This document shows, in pieces, positions 1 through 7,507 of a stretch of 16,469 nucleotides of DNA (positions within the stretch are counted from its first letter, which is position 1; every line of letters starts with the position of its first letter). Source of the stretch: Allorhizocola sp044869915 (lineage in GTDB: Bacteria; Actinomycetota; Actinomycetes; Mycobacteriales; Micromonosporaceae); assembly GCA_044869915.1 (NCBI GenBank), contig JBIOYB010000352.1, positions 1 through 16,469 of the forward strand, in the 5' to 3' direction. The notes beneath the pieces are model-generated. The model did not search any database. It saw only the letters and a list, made by a program, of their open reading frames with translations, and was not told where the DNA came from. The translations under genes were made by a program, and so were the position numbers.

Positions 1-948
1 GAGGCGGGTCCGGCGGTGTCGCGGGGAGGGCGCAGGTCCACGCTGGTCGAGCTGAACCCGCGGCTGCGGTTTGCCGGGGTGGACCTGGGCGCGACCTCGA
101 TCGACGTGGAGATTGTGGATGCGCGGATGGAGCCGGTGGCCGCGTTCAGTGAGCCGGCCGACATCCGCTCCGGGCCCAAGCCCATCCTGCAACGGGTCAA
201 CGAGTTGCTGCGTAAGCAAGATGAGCGGCTCGACGGGGTCGGGATCGGCGTGCCGGGGCCGGTCAGCTTCCGTGATGGGGTGCCGGTGTCGCCGCCGATT
301 ATGCCTGGTTGGGATCGTTTTCCGGTGCGTGAGGTGCTCTCCCGTGAGCACGGTTGCCCGGCGGTGGTCGACAACGATGTGAACATCATGGCGATCGGTG
401 AGCGGCACGGGGGTGTGGCGCATTCGGTGGACGATTTCCTGTTTGTGAAGGTGGGCACGGGGATCGGCTGTGGGATTCATCTGGGTGGGCGGGTGTATCG
501 GGGTAGTGACGGGTGTGCCGGCGATATTGGGCATATTCAGGTGGATCCGGGTGGGCCGGTGTGTTCGTGCGGCAATGTCGGTTGTCTGGAGGCCATGTTT
601 GGTGGGGCGGCGTTGGCTGCCAAGGGTTTGGACGCCCGGGAGGTGGCGCAGCGGGCGTCGGAGGGCGATGTGGGGAGCATTCAGTTGATCCGTGAGGGCG
701 GGCGCCGGATCGGGGGTGTGCTCGCGGGGCTGGTGTCGTTTGCGAACCCGTCGATGATCGTGATTGGTGGTGGGTTGGCTCAGCTGGGCCACATTTTGCT
801 GGCCGAGATCCGCAGTGTCGTGTATAGACGGTCGTTGCCGCTGGCCACCGGCAACCTGCCGATTGTGTTGTCGGAGCTCGGCTCTCGCGCGGGTGTGGCG
901 GGCGCGGCCGTGCTCGCCAGCGAGATCGCGTTTGAGCGGGCGCTATGA
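1..948 (+). CDS. ROK-family transcriptional regulator, 5'-truncated by the window edge
   Basis: ROK (repressor, ORF, kinase) protein, probably the sugar-responsive regulator of the transport operon that follows. The reading frame is open to base 1. The first residues (EAGPAVSRGGRRST) look like the end of a winged-helix wing and linker, so the GTG at 16 is unlikely to be the true start and the DNA-binding domain lies upstream of the window. Counting from base 16, the ROK fold shows a first phosphate-loop-like GVDLGATS (21-28), the DNDVN segment with the catalytic-type Asp (119-123), the second glycine motif VGTGIGCG (146-153), and the zinc site formed by His173 with Cys183, Cys185 and Cys190 in CSCGNVGC. 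It overlaps the ATPase start by an ATGA tetranucleotide, indicating one transcript. Third codon positions are richer in T and G than in the genes downstream. A pure sugar kinase is the alternative, but the wing-like N-terminus argues for a regulator. Confidence 0.88.
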   Translation, partial: EAGPAVSRGGRRSTLVELNPRLRFAGVDLGATSIDVEIVDARMEPVAAFSEPADIRSGPKPILQRVNELLRKQDERLDGVGIGVPGPVSFRDGVPVSPPIMPGWDRFPVREVLSREHGCPAVVDNDVNIMAIGERHGGVAHSVDDFLFVKVGTGIGCGIHLGGRVYRGSDGCAGDIGHIQVDPGGPVCSCGNVGCLEAMFGGAALAAKGLDAREVAQRASEGDVGSIQLIREGGRRIGGVLAGLVSFANPSMIVIGGGLAQLGHILLAEIRSVVYRRSLPLATGNLPIVLSELGSRAGVAGAAVLASEIAFERAL

Positions 949-2438
949 GCGAGACCATCCTCAGGCTGGACGGGATCGTCAAGACGTTCCCGGGCGTGCG
1001 CGCGCTCGACGGGGTCGAGCTCCAGATAGCGGGCGGCGAGGTGCACTGCCTGCTGGGCCAGAACGGCGCGGGCAAGTCGACCCTCATCAAGGTGCTCGCG
1101 GGCGTACACCAGCCCGACGAGGGGACCATCGAGTGGCGCGGTGAGCACGTCAGGTTCGCCAATCCGCTCGCCGCCATGCGCGCCGGCATCGCCACGATCT
1201 ACCAGGAGCTCGATCTCGTGGACGAGATGACGGTCGCAGAAAACGTGTTCCTTGGCCACGAGCCGCACGTCAGAGGATTCGTCCGCCGTGCACAGATGGC
1301 GCGCCGCACGGCCGCGATCCTCCACCGCCTGGGCCACCCGGAAATCCCACCGACCCGTCCCCTCAACAAACTGCCGAGCGCGGGCAAGCAGCTGGTGAGC
1401 ATGGCCCGAGCACTGTCGCACGAGGCGAAGCTCATCATCATGGACGAGCCGAGCGCGGTGCTCGCCCACGACGAGGTGGCCAACCTGTTTCGCATCATCC
1501 GTGAGCTGACCGCCCAGGGGATCGCGGTCATCTACATCTCCCATCGCCTGGAGGAGATCCGCGAGATCGGCGACAGGGTAACCGTTCTCAAGGACGGCCG
1601 CACAAGCGCCGTCGACCTGCCCGCCCGCACCACGCCAACCCGCGAGCTGGTCAGCAACATGACCGGTCGCCACATCGAATACGTCTTTCCGCCCCGCAAA
1701 GCCGTGATAGGCCAACAGCTTCTTCGGGTCGACGGGCTCACCCGCTCCCGCGAGTTCGAGGACGTGTCCCTGGCCGTCCACAGTGGAGAGATCGTGGGCA
1801 TCGCGGGTCTGGTCGGCTCCGGCCGCTCCGAACTGCTCGAGACAATCTTCGGCGCGCGCAAGCCCGACTCCGGTGTCGTGACAATGAACGGCAAGCGGCT
1901 GACCGGGATCGCCGTCCGCGATGGGATCGGTCTCGCTCCGGAGGAGCGCAAGTCCCAGGCCCTCCTGCTCGACGAGCCGGTCTACAGAAACATGACGCTA
2001 TCGACGTTCCAGCGTTTCGCGACCGCCGGGTTCACCAACGCCTCCCTCGAAAGGCAATTGGCGCAGGAGGTGGCGCGGCAGCTCGAAATCCGGCCACCGG
2101 ACATCAAACGGCCGGTCAACACGCTCTCGGGCGGCAACCAGCAGAAGGTGGTCGTCGGCCGCTGGCTCGTCGGCGACGGCACCAAACTCATGATCCTCGA
2201 CGAGCCCACCCGTGGCGTGGACGTGGGCGCCCGAGCAGAGCTCTACCAGGTGATCCGGACGCTGACCGAGCGCGGCGTGGGCGTGCTGCTCGTGTCCAGC
2301 GAGGTGCCCGAGGTGCTGGGCCTGGCCGACCGGGTCCTCGTCATGCGCGAGGGCCGGATCATCAGGGAGGCCAACGCGGGCGAACTGTCCGAAGAAGACG
2401 TGCTCGATCTCATCATGGAGGGCAGCCGTGACGCGTAA
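945..2438 (+). CDS. Sugar ABC transporter ATP-binding protein (CUT2, RbsA/XylG-like)
   Basis: Cytoplasmic ATPase driving import of a monosaccharide or related small carbohydrate. At 497 residues it has the usual length of a two-domain CUT2 ATPase. Domain 1 has Walker A GQNGAGKST (38-46), a Q-loop region near IYQELD, a degenerate signature LPSAGKQ (about 142) and Walker B LIIMDEP (about 163). Domain 2 has a non-canonical P-loop GLVGSGRSE lacking the Lys (about 287), a canonical signature LSGGNQQK (about 395) and Walker B LMILDEP (about 415). This asymmetric arrangement is typical of RbsA, XylG and MglA proteins. The ATG overlaps the ROK stop (ATGA), and the 3' end overlaps the permease start by 11 bp, so it is translationally coupled on both sides. 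Family assignment is firm; the substrate is not deducible. Confidence 0.96.
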   Translation: MSETILRLDGIVKTFPGVRALDGVELQIAGGEVHCLLGQNGAGKSTLIKVLAGVHQPDEGTIEWRGEHVRFANPLAAMRAGIATIYQELDLVDEMTVAENVFLGHEPHVRGFVRRAQMARRTAAILHRLGHPEIPPTRPLNKLPSAGKQLVSMARALSHEAKLIIMDEPSAVLAHDEVANLFRIIRELTAQGIAVIYISHRLEEIREIGDRVTVLKDGRTSAVDLPARTTPTRELVSNMTGRHIEYVFPPRKAVIGQQLLRVDGLTRSREFEDVSLAVHSGEIVGIAGLVGSGRSELLETIFGARKPDSGVVTMNGKRLTGIAVRDGIGLAPEERKSQALLLDEPVYRNMTLSTFQRFATAGFTNASLERQLAQEVARQLEIRPPDIKRPVNTLSGGNQQKVVVGRWLVGDGTKLMILDEPTRGVDVGARAELYQVIRTLTERGVGVLLVSSEVPEVLGLADRVLVMREGRIIREANAGELSEEDVLDLIMEGSRDA

Positions 2439-3417
2439 CCTCGCACTGATCGGGGTTTTGGTCGTGCTTTTCGGCGTGGGCGCGGTGATCCGGCCCGAGC
2501 TCTACAGCGATCCCGGCTGGGTGGTCAACAACACCCTCGTGATCCTGCAGCAGGCGGCCGCGATCGGCGTGGTGACCGTGGGCGTCACGTTTGTCATCAT
2601 CGGCGGCGGCATCGACCTGTCCGTGGGCGCGCTCATCGCGCTGGCGGGCGTGTGGTCGACGACCGTTGCCACGCAAAGCTTCGGACCCGGCGTCATGATC
2701 TTTTGTGCGCTCGCGGTCGGCGTCGGCGCCGGTCTGATCAATGGACTTCTTATAGCGTACGGCAAACTCGTCCCGTTCATCGCCACGCTCGCGATGCTCG
2801 TGGCCGCGCGGGGCCTGGCCGCGCAGATTTCCGGCAAGCAGACGCAGATGTCGGGCGACCAGTTCATCAACGGCCTGGCGCGCAACAAAATCCTCGGCGT
2901 GCCCACGCTTGTGCTGATCCTCGTCGTCGTGGCGGGCCTCGGCTGGGTCCTGCTGAACCGCACCACGTTTGGCCGCAGGACCGTCGCGATCGGAGGAAAC
3001 GCGGAGGCGGCGCGCCTGGCGGGCATCAACATCCGGCGGCACACCATGCTCCTCTACGCGCTTTCGGGACTGTGCTGCGGCATCGCGGCCATCATGCTCA
3101 CGTCGCTTGCCACGTCGTCTCAGGCAGCGGCGGCGGAACTGTACGAATTGGACGCCATCGCTGCGGCGATCATCGGGGGCACGCTGCTGTCCGGCGGCCG
3201 GGGCACCATCGTCGGCTCGATGATCGGTGTCGTTGTCTTCTCCACGGTAACCAACCTGTTCGCGATCGCGAATCTCGCGACAGAAGTCCAGAACATGGTC
3301 AAGGGCGGCATCATCGTGCTCGCCGTTTTAGTCCAAAGTGGAGGTATCCATGAATCGACGCTTGCTCTTGGGCGGCGCCTTGCTGGGCGCGGCCGCCGGG
3401 TTGAGCGCGTGCACTAG
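2428..3417 (+). CDS. Sugar ABC transporter permease (RbsC-like, BPD_transp_2)
   Basis: Multi-spanning membrane permease that partners the preceding ATPase and the following lipoprotein. The GTG start has a good ribosome site, GGAGGG at 2417-2422, five bases upstream. Hydrophobic segments fill residues 5-22, 36-58, 64-80, 88-110, 115-130, 159-176, 207-228 and 243-280. The CUT2 permease hallmark GGIDLSVG sits at 60-67 and the cytoplasmic coupling loop GGNAEAARLAGI at 189-200. Family homology appears to end at LAVLVQ (about 303). The last 26 residues are Gly/Arg-rich and are read across the start of the next gene, giving a 68-bp overlap. One extra A in the AAA run at 3335-3337 would instead give a short tail ending at a TGA (3351-3353) that overlaps the lipoprotein ATG, matching other junctions in this operon. 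Either an indel or sequencing error, or a genuine long overlap. Confidence 0.93.
   Translation: MTRNLALIGVLVVLFGVGAVIRPELYSDPGWVVNNTLVILQQAAAIGVVTVGVTFVIIGGGIDLSVGALIALAGVWSTTVATQSFGPGVMIFCALAVGVGAGLINGLLIAYGKLVPFIATLAMLVAARGLAAQISGKQTQMSGDQFINGLARNKILGVPTLVLILVVVAGLGWVLLNRTTFGRRTVAIGGNAEAARLAGINIRRHTMLLYALSGLCCGIAAIMLTSLATSSQAAAAELYELDAIAAAIIGGTLLSGGRGTIVGSMIGVVVFSTVTNLFAIANLATEVQNMVKGGIIVLAVLVQSGGIHESTLALGRRLAGRGRRVERVH
3340..3344 (+). promoter_or_regulatory. Ribosome binding site of the substrate-binding lipoprotein
   Basis: GGAGG lies five bases before the ATG at 3350. It fixes that ATG as the start rather than the in-frame GTG at 3338, which overlaps the site itself. The ATG choice also leaves a clean lipoprotein signal peptide beginning MNRR. 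Confidence 0.75.
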
Positions 3418-4381
3418 CAACGAAACGCCCAACAACACCCCGCAGACCAAGGGCGCGGACACCAACAACCCCAACACTGCCGCGGGCAAGAACGTGACCA
3501 TCGGGTTTTCCGCACCCGCGGCGGACCACGGCTGGATCGCGGCGATCACGGCCAATGCCAAGGCTCAAGCCGGTACCTATAAAGATGTGAATTTCAAAAC
3601 GGTGGAGGCCGGCAAGGACGCGGCGGCCCAGCGCGCGGCGCTCGAGACGCTGATCGCGGAGAAACCGGATGTCGTCGTGTTGCTCCCGCACGACGGCAAG
3701 GAGCTCAACGCCTTCGGGCTCAAGGCCATGGGCGCCGGCATCCCGGTGGTCAATCTGGACCGCGCGTTTCCTGACCCCCTCGCCTATCGTTGCCAGATCA
3801 AGGGGGACAACTACGGCATGGGCGTCGCGGCGGGCAACTACATCGGCAAGGCCATGAAGGCCAAGGGTTTGACCGCGCCGGTGATCGGTGAGATCGCGGG
3901 CATGGACGAGCTCGAGCTGACGCAGGAGCGCAGCGCGGGCTTCAAGGCGGCGCTCGCGACCTACGGTTTCACCGTGGCCAACCGGCGCGCGGCCCGTTTC
4001 ACCGCCGACACCGGGCAGAAGGAGGCGCAAAACCTGCTGCAGGCACTGCCCAAAATGGACGGTCTGTGGAATCACGATGACGATCAGGGGATCGGTGTGC
4101 TGGCGGCGATCGCGGCCGCCAACCGCAGCGAGTTTCTCATGGTGGGCGGCGCCGGAAGCAGGAAGGCCATCGAGGACATCGCCGCCGACAAGACTGTGCT
4201 CAAGGCGACCGTGACCTACAGCCCGTCGATGGCCTCGTCGGCGATCTCGCTGGCGCGCCTCATCGGCCAGAGCCGGGGCATGGCGGATCTCGTGGAATTG
4301 CAGGTGCCCAAGGAAATCATCCTCTCCTCGGAGACCATCACCAAGGATAACGCGGCAAACTACTTGAAGCTGGGATTCTAA
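3350..4381 (+). CDS. Sugar ABC transporter substrate-binding lipoprotein (RbsB-like, periplasmic binding protein type 1)
   Basis: Membrane-anchored extracellular receptor that captures the substrate for the ATPase and permease. It has 343 residues. The N-terminus is a lipoprotein signal peptide: MNRR, a hydrophobic stretch, then the lipobox LSAC with Cys21 as the acylated residue. A Thr/Asn/Pro-rich linker to about residue 45 precedes the binding domain, which opens with VTIGFSAPAADHGW, the usual first strand and ligand loop of the RbsB class. Typical later features are the strand PDVVVLLPHDG, the segment IPVVNLDR, and the hinge-proximal ligand segment LWNHDDDQGIGVLAAI. The 5' end overlaps the permease frame by 68 bp. 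The stop is two bases before the dehydrogenase ATG. Ligand identity cannot be inferred; an Asp/Arg-containing polar pocket fits a sugar or cyclitol. Confidence 0.94.
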   Translation: MNRRLLLGGALLGAAAGLSACTSNETPNNTPQTKGADTNNPNTAAGKNVTIGFSAPAADHGWIAAITANAKAQAGTYKDVNFKTVEAGKDAAAQRAALETLIAEKPDVVVLLPHDGKELNAFGLKAMGAGIPVVNLDRAFPDPLAYRCQIKGDNYGMGVAAGNYIGKAMKAKGLTAPVIGEIAGMDELELTQERSAGFKAALATYGFTVANRRAARFTADTGQKEAQNLLQALPKMDGLWNHDDDQGIGVLAAIAAANRSEFLMVGGAGSRKAIEDIAADKTVLKATVTYSPSMASSAISLARLIGQSRGMADLVELQVPKEIILSSETITKDNAANYLKLGF

Positions 4382-4383
4382 AT

Positions 4384-5505
4384 ATGTCTGTTCTTCGGGT
4401 TGGCATGGTCGGATACGCGTTCATGGGCGCCGCGCACTCACAGGCGTGGCGGACGGTGAACCGTTTCTTCGACCTGCCGGTGCGGGTGGAGATGACCGCG
4501 GTGTGCGGCCGGGACGAGCGCGCCGTCGCGGCGGCCGCGCAACGGCTCGGCTGGCAGTCCCACACTACCGATTGGCAATCGTTGGTGGCGCGGGATGACA
4601 TCGACGTCATCGACATCTGCACACCCGGAGACAGCCACGCGCAGATCGCCCTGGCGGCGCTTGCCGCGGGCAAACATGTGCTGTGCGAGAAGCCCTTGGC
4701 CAATTCCCTTGAGGAGGCCGCCGCGATGGTCGAGGCGGCATCCTCGGCCGCGGGTTTTGCCATGTGTGGCTTCAATTATCGCCGGGTACCGGCGGCAGCC
4801 CTCATGCGCCGCCTTGTCCGCGAGGGCCGGATCGGCGACATCCGTCACGTGCGCGCGACATACCTACAGGATTGGATCGTCGATCCCGAGTTTCCGTTGG
4901 TGTGGCGGCTGCAGAAGGAACGGGCCGGCTCGGGCGCGCTCGGCGACATCGGCTCACACATCGTCGACCTGACGCAACACGTGACGGGGCAATACATCAC
5001 GGGCGTGAGCGCACTCACCGAAACGTTCGTCAAGGAGCGCCCGGGTGGGACCGTTACCGTGGATGATGCCGCGTTGTTTCTGGCGCGGCTCGACGGCGGG
5101 GCGATCGCGACATATGAGGCTTCGCGCTTTGCGACAGGGCGGAAAAACGCGCTGCGCATCGAGGTCAACGGCTCGCTGGGTTCGCTGGCCTTCGACCTCG
5201 AGCGGCTCAACGAGCTGTCCTATTACGACGGTGCGTCGAAGGAGGCCGGTTTCAGCACGATCCTCGTGACCGAGCCGCACCACCCCTACATGGCCGCGTG
5301 GTGGCCGCCCGGCCATATCATCGGCTACGAACACTCGTTCACCCACCAGGCGCGCGACTTCATCGAGGCCGTCGTGGCCGGCGAGCAGCCCAGACCGTCC
5401 TTTGCGGACGCCTATGGGGTGCAGCTTGTGCTCGACGCGGTGCAGCGGTCGGCATTGTCCGGCTCAGTCTGGACCCAGGTTCAGCAGAAGGATGGTTCAA
5501 GATGA
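4384..5505 (+). CDS. Gfo/Idh/MocA-family NAD(P)-dependent oxidoreductase
   Basis: Cytoplasmic dehydrogenase expected to oxidise a hydroxyl of the imported sugar or cyclitol, or of a derivative. It has 373 residues, normal for the family. The N-terminal Rossmann fold carries the glycine motif GMVGYAFMG (7-15). The family EKP motif with the catalytic-type Lys is at 102-104 (CEKPLANS). The C-terminal alpha/beta domain has GALGDIGSH with Asp188 and His192, the usual substrate-side Asp/His pair. The ATG lies two bases after the lipoprotein stop with no strong ribosome site, which suggests coupled translation. The 3' end overlaps the isomerase start (ATGA). Inositol dehydrogenase, glucose-fructose oxidoreductase and 3-keto-sugar-forming enzymes share this fold, so no symbol is given. 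Confidence 0.94.
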   Translation: MSVLRVGMVGYAFMGAAHSQAWRTVNRFFDLPVRVEMTAVCGRDERAVAAAAQRLGWQSHTTDWQSLVARDDIDVIDICTPGDSHAQIALAALAAGKHVLCEKPLANSLEEAAAMVEAASSAAGFAMCGFNYRRVPAAALMRRLVREGRIGDIRHVRATYLQDWIVDPEFPLVWRLQKERAGSGALGDIGSHIVDLTQHVTGQYITGVSALTETFVKERPGGTVTVDDAALFLARLDGGAIATYEASRFATGRKNALRIEVNGSLGSLAFDLERLNELSYYDGASKEAGFSTILVTEPHHPYMAAWWPPGHIIGYEHSFTHQARDFIEAVVAGEQPRPSFADAYGVQLVLDAVQRSALSGSVWTQVQQKDGSR

Positions 5506-6506
5506 CTAGACCGGTCACACTCTTTACGGGGCAATGGGCGGACCTGCCGTTCGAGGAGGTGTGCCGGCTCGCGTCCGAGTGGGGCTACGATGGGCTCGAG
5601 ATCGCCTGCTGGGGCGACCACTTCGACGTCCAGACCGCGCTCGCCGACTCGTCCTATGTGGAAGGCAAGCGGGCGACGCTCGCCAAATATGGCCTCGAGG
5701 CATGGGCGATCTCCAATCACCTGGTGGGTCAGGCCGTCTGCGACCACCCGATCGACGAGCGGCACCGGGCGATCCTGCCCGCGCGACTGTGGTCTGCTTC
5801 GGCCGAGGAAGTGCGCCAAAACGCGGCGCAGGAGATGAAGGACACGGCTGTGGCCGCGGCCCGGTTTGGCGTGGAGACAGTAGTCGGTTTCACCGGATCA
5901 TCGATCTGGCACACGGTCGCGATGTTTCCGCCCGTCCCCGCGGCGATGGTCGACGCCGGATACGAGGACTTCGCCAACCGGTGGCACCCTATCCTGGATG
6001 TGTTTGACGAGGTGGGCGTGCGGTTTGCGCACGAGGTGCACCCGAGCGAGATCGCTTACGACTATTACTCGACCCGGCGCACCCTCGAGGCGATCGGGCA
6101 CCGCACTGCGTTTGGGCTCAACTGGGACCCGTCGCACATGGTGTGGCAGGGCATCGATCCGGTCAACTTCATCCTCGACTTCGCCGACCGCATCTACCAC
6201 GTAGACTGCAAGGACACGAAGGTGCGCCTGGGCGATGGGCGGCGCGGTATTCTGTCGTCCCACTTGCCGTGGGCAGACCTGCGGAGAGGCTGGGACTTCG
6301 TGTCCACCGGGCATGGCGATGTGCCGTGGGAGGATTGTTTCCGCGCGCTGAATGCGATCGGTTACCGTGGCCCGATCTCGATCGAGTGGGAGGACGCGGG
6401 CATGGACCGCCTCACCGGCGCCCCCGCTGCCCTGCAGTTCGTGCGCGGCCTGCTGTTTGATCCGCCGTCCGCTGCTTTCGATGCGGCCTTTGCCGCGGAG
6501 CAGTAG
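5502..6506 (+). CDS. Sugar phosphate isomerase/epimerase-like TIM-barrel protein (xylose isomerase-like, AP_endonuc_2)
   Basis: Metal-dependent TIM barrel (334 residues) that probably acts on the product of the dehydrogenase, as an isomerase, epimerase, dehydratase or keto-sugar lyase. The start is the ATG at 5502, which overlaps the previous stop (ATGA) and has AGAAGGA at 5486-5492 nine bases upstream. The frame is open further upstream, but that part is antisense-like composition inside the dehydrogenase gene. The family's Glu-Asp-His-Glu metal ligands probably correspond to Glu178 (HEVHP), Asp209 (NWDPSH), a His in YHVDCKD (233) and Glu296 (IEWED). The loop GHGDVPW (270-276) is typical of these proteins. 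In Actinobacteria, proteins of this type often stand beside Gfo/Idh/MocA dehydrogenases in sugar ABC operons. No terminator hairpin is obvious after the stop. Confidence 0.92.
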   Translation: MTRPVTLFTGQWADLPFEEVCRLASEWGYDGLEIACWGDHFDVQTALADSSYVEGKRATLAKYGLEAWAISNHLVGQAVCDHPIDERHRAILPARLWSASAEEVRQNAAQEMKDTAVAAARFGVETVVGFTGSSIWHTVAMFPPVPAAMVDAGYEDFANRWHPILDVFDEVGVRFAHEVHPSEIAYDYYSTRRTLEAIGHRTAFGLNWDPSHMVWQGIDPVNFILDFADRIYHVDCKDTKVRLGDGRRGILSSHLPWADLRRGWDFVSTGHGDVPWEDCFRALNAIGYRGPISIEWEDAGMDRLTGAPAALQFVRGLLFDPPSAAFDAAFAAEQ

Positions 6507-6946
6507 TCTGCTTTGGCATATCGGGCAAGCATCCGCAATCCGAGCATGTGCCGGGGCCGCACGCGGAGAAGGCGCGCCGCACCATCACGCGGCCGGGCAC
6601 CACACGGCTGCGCCCTCGGACGCGGCTGGGCGTCGCGCGGCCGGGGACGGCGGCTCGGGTCCCGCGGGCGTTACGGGTGACGCGGGCATCGCCGGTGATG
6701 CGGGCGGCTCCCAACCGCACGTCCCATATGTCAAAGGCCGAGGACCTTCCGGCCGACGGCCGCCCACCTAACGGGATCACCGCCGCGCCGATGTCGCCAC
6801 AGACGCCGCCCACTACACCCAGTCACGAGCTCGGTCCGGGCGGGCAATCGCAGCAGAAGCTCACCACCGAGTCGATGTCCGGCGGCGACTTCGCGCCACA
6901 CCACCATCATCAATAGGCAGGCGCGAGCTCAGCATGATGGCGGTGC

Positions 6947-7003
6947 GGTAGTAACCGGTCACCACTAAGCGACCGGTCACTACCTCGCGTTACCGGTTAC
7001 CGC
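6947..7003. repeat. Cluster of three ACCGGT palindromes with long inverted-repeat arms
   Basis: ACCGGT cores occur at 6954-6959, 6972-6977 and 6992-6997, each flanked by GTAA/GTTA or GGTCAC sequence. The middle one is the perfect palindrome GACCGGTC. The left arm GGTAGTAACCGGT can pair with the right arm ACCGGTTACC apart from a three-base bulge, so the segment could form a hairpin. A fourth ACCGGTT lies at 7452-7458. This may be an operator cluster or a transcription terminator-like structure; no regulator can be assigned. Confidence 0.45.
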
Positions 7004-7020
7004 CTGGCGTCGGCGGTTTG

Positions 7021-7050
7021 GCCGGGCTGGGCCGGGCTGGGCCGGGCCGG
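7021..7050. repeat. 10-bp tandem repeat, three copies
   Basis: Two exact copies of GCCGGGCTGG are followed by the variant GCCGGGCCGG. This is a simple low-complexity tandem repeat in the gene-poor interval; nothing points to a function. Confidence 0.7.
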
Positions 7051-7216
7051 CTGCGATTGCGCTGGCCGCTTCTCGGTCCAGCTGGCCATTCCCTACCCGG
7101 ACTTCTACGGCCACTTCCTCGGCACGCAGTTGCCATCGGCACGACCGAATACGCGGCGACGGGCACTACACGGCCAACGGCGACGACGCGCCCTTCACGC
7201 TGACCCGCGCCTGAGC

Positions 7217-7425
7217 GAAACCGTGTGCTCGAGTGAAACCGTGCTCTTGAATGAAACCGTGCTCTTTGGGCGGGATGAGACCGTGCTCTTGGATGAGACC
7301 GTGCTCTTGGGTGGGACCGTGCTCTTGGGTGGGACCGTGCTCTTGGGCGGGATGAGACCGGGCTCGTGGGTGGGACCGGGCTTATGGATGAAACCGCGCT
7401 CTTGACCGGGACCGCGGCCGGAGGG
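7217..7425. repeat. Tandem array of 11 units with an 18-bp period
   Basis: Units of the form G(A/G)(A/G)ACCGTGCTCTTGGGT begin at 7217, 7235, 7253, 7277, 7295, 7313, 7331, 7354, 7372, 7390 and 7408. The spacing is 18 bp except for two enlarged steps of 24 and 23 bp, both caused by a GGGCGGGAT insertion. Units vary at the second and third bases and at the 3' end. The 18-bp period keeps several frames open, giving apparent hexapeptide repeats on both strands (for example ETVLLG on +). Because the 23-bp step breaks the frame, I treat it as a DNA repeat rather than a gene. It ends about 80 bp before the start of the secreted beta-helix gene. Confidence 0.85.
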
Positions 7426-7495
7426 AACGATCGGGGTACTTGAATAGGTAGACCGGTTGCCATTGTGGACCGCGCCCCGGGGTGGCGACCCTGAC

Positions 7496-7502
7496 GGAGG
7501 AG
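7496..7502 (+). promoter_or_regulatory. Ribosome binding site of the secreted beta-helix gene
   Basis: GGAGGAG lies five bases before the ATG at 7508. It selects this start over the in-frame upstream TTG at 7457, and the chosen start places the twin-arginine motif close to the N-terminus as expected. Confidence 0.8.
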
Positions 7503-7507
7503 TCATC

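Larger units (their letters stand above)
6507..7507. other. Gene-poor 1-kb interval with repeats and possible decayed coding remnants
   Basis: No convincing intact gene was found here. From 6548 to 6916 one + frame stays open with GC-rich third positions, but it lacks a ribosome site and its product is Arg/Pro-rich and unrecognised. Another + frame holds about seven consecutive Gly-X-Y triplets near 6650-6710, which could be chance in GC-rich DNA. Around 7060-7130 a + frame reads AGRFSVQLAIPYPDFYGHFL, and a different frame at about 7157-7214 reads GDGHYTANGDDAPFTLTRA followed by a stop. These look more protein-like than their surroundings and could be a gene remnant broken by a frameshift. 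The rest consists of the repeats listed separately. Confidence 0.45.

Noticed and set aside
6548..6916. Open + frame of 122 codons from a GTG
   Set aside because: No ribosome site, Arg/Pro-biased product with no recognisable motif, and neighbouring frames are similarly open in this GC-rich DNA; described only inside the gap entry.
7130..7405. + frame with ETVLLG repeats
   Set aside because: Starts at a TTG without ribosome site, and the 23-bp repeat step changes the frame before the end, so selection for the peptide is unlikely.
7217..7425. CRISPR array
   Set aside because: Units are contiguous with an 18-bp period and no unique spacers, and no cas gene is present.
6990..7463. - strand frame with SHPRAR repeats
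   Set aside because: The repetitive peptide is a direct result of the 18-bp DNA repeat read in one of several open frames; no start signal or protein-like flanks.
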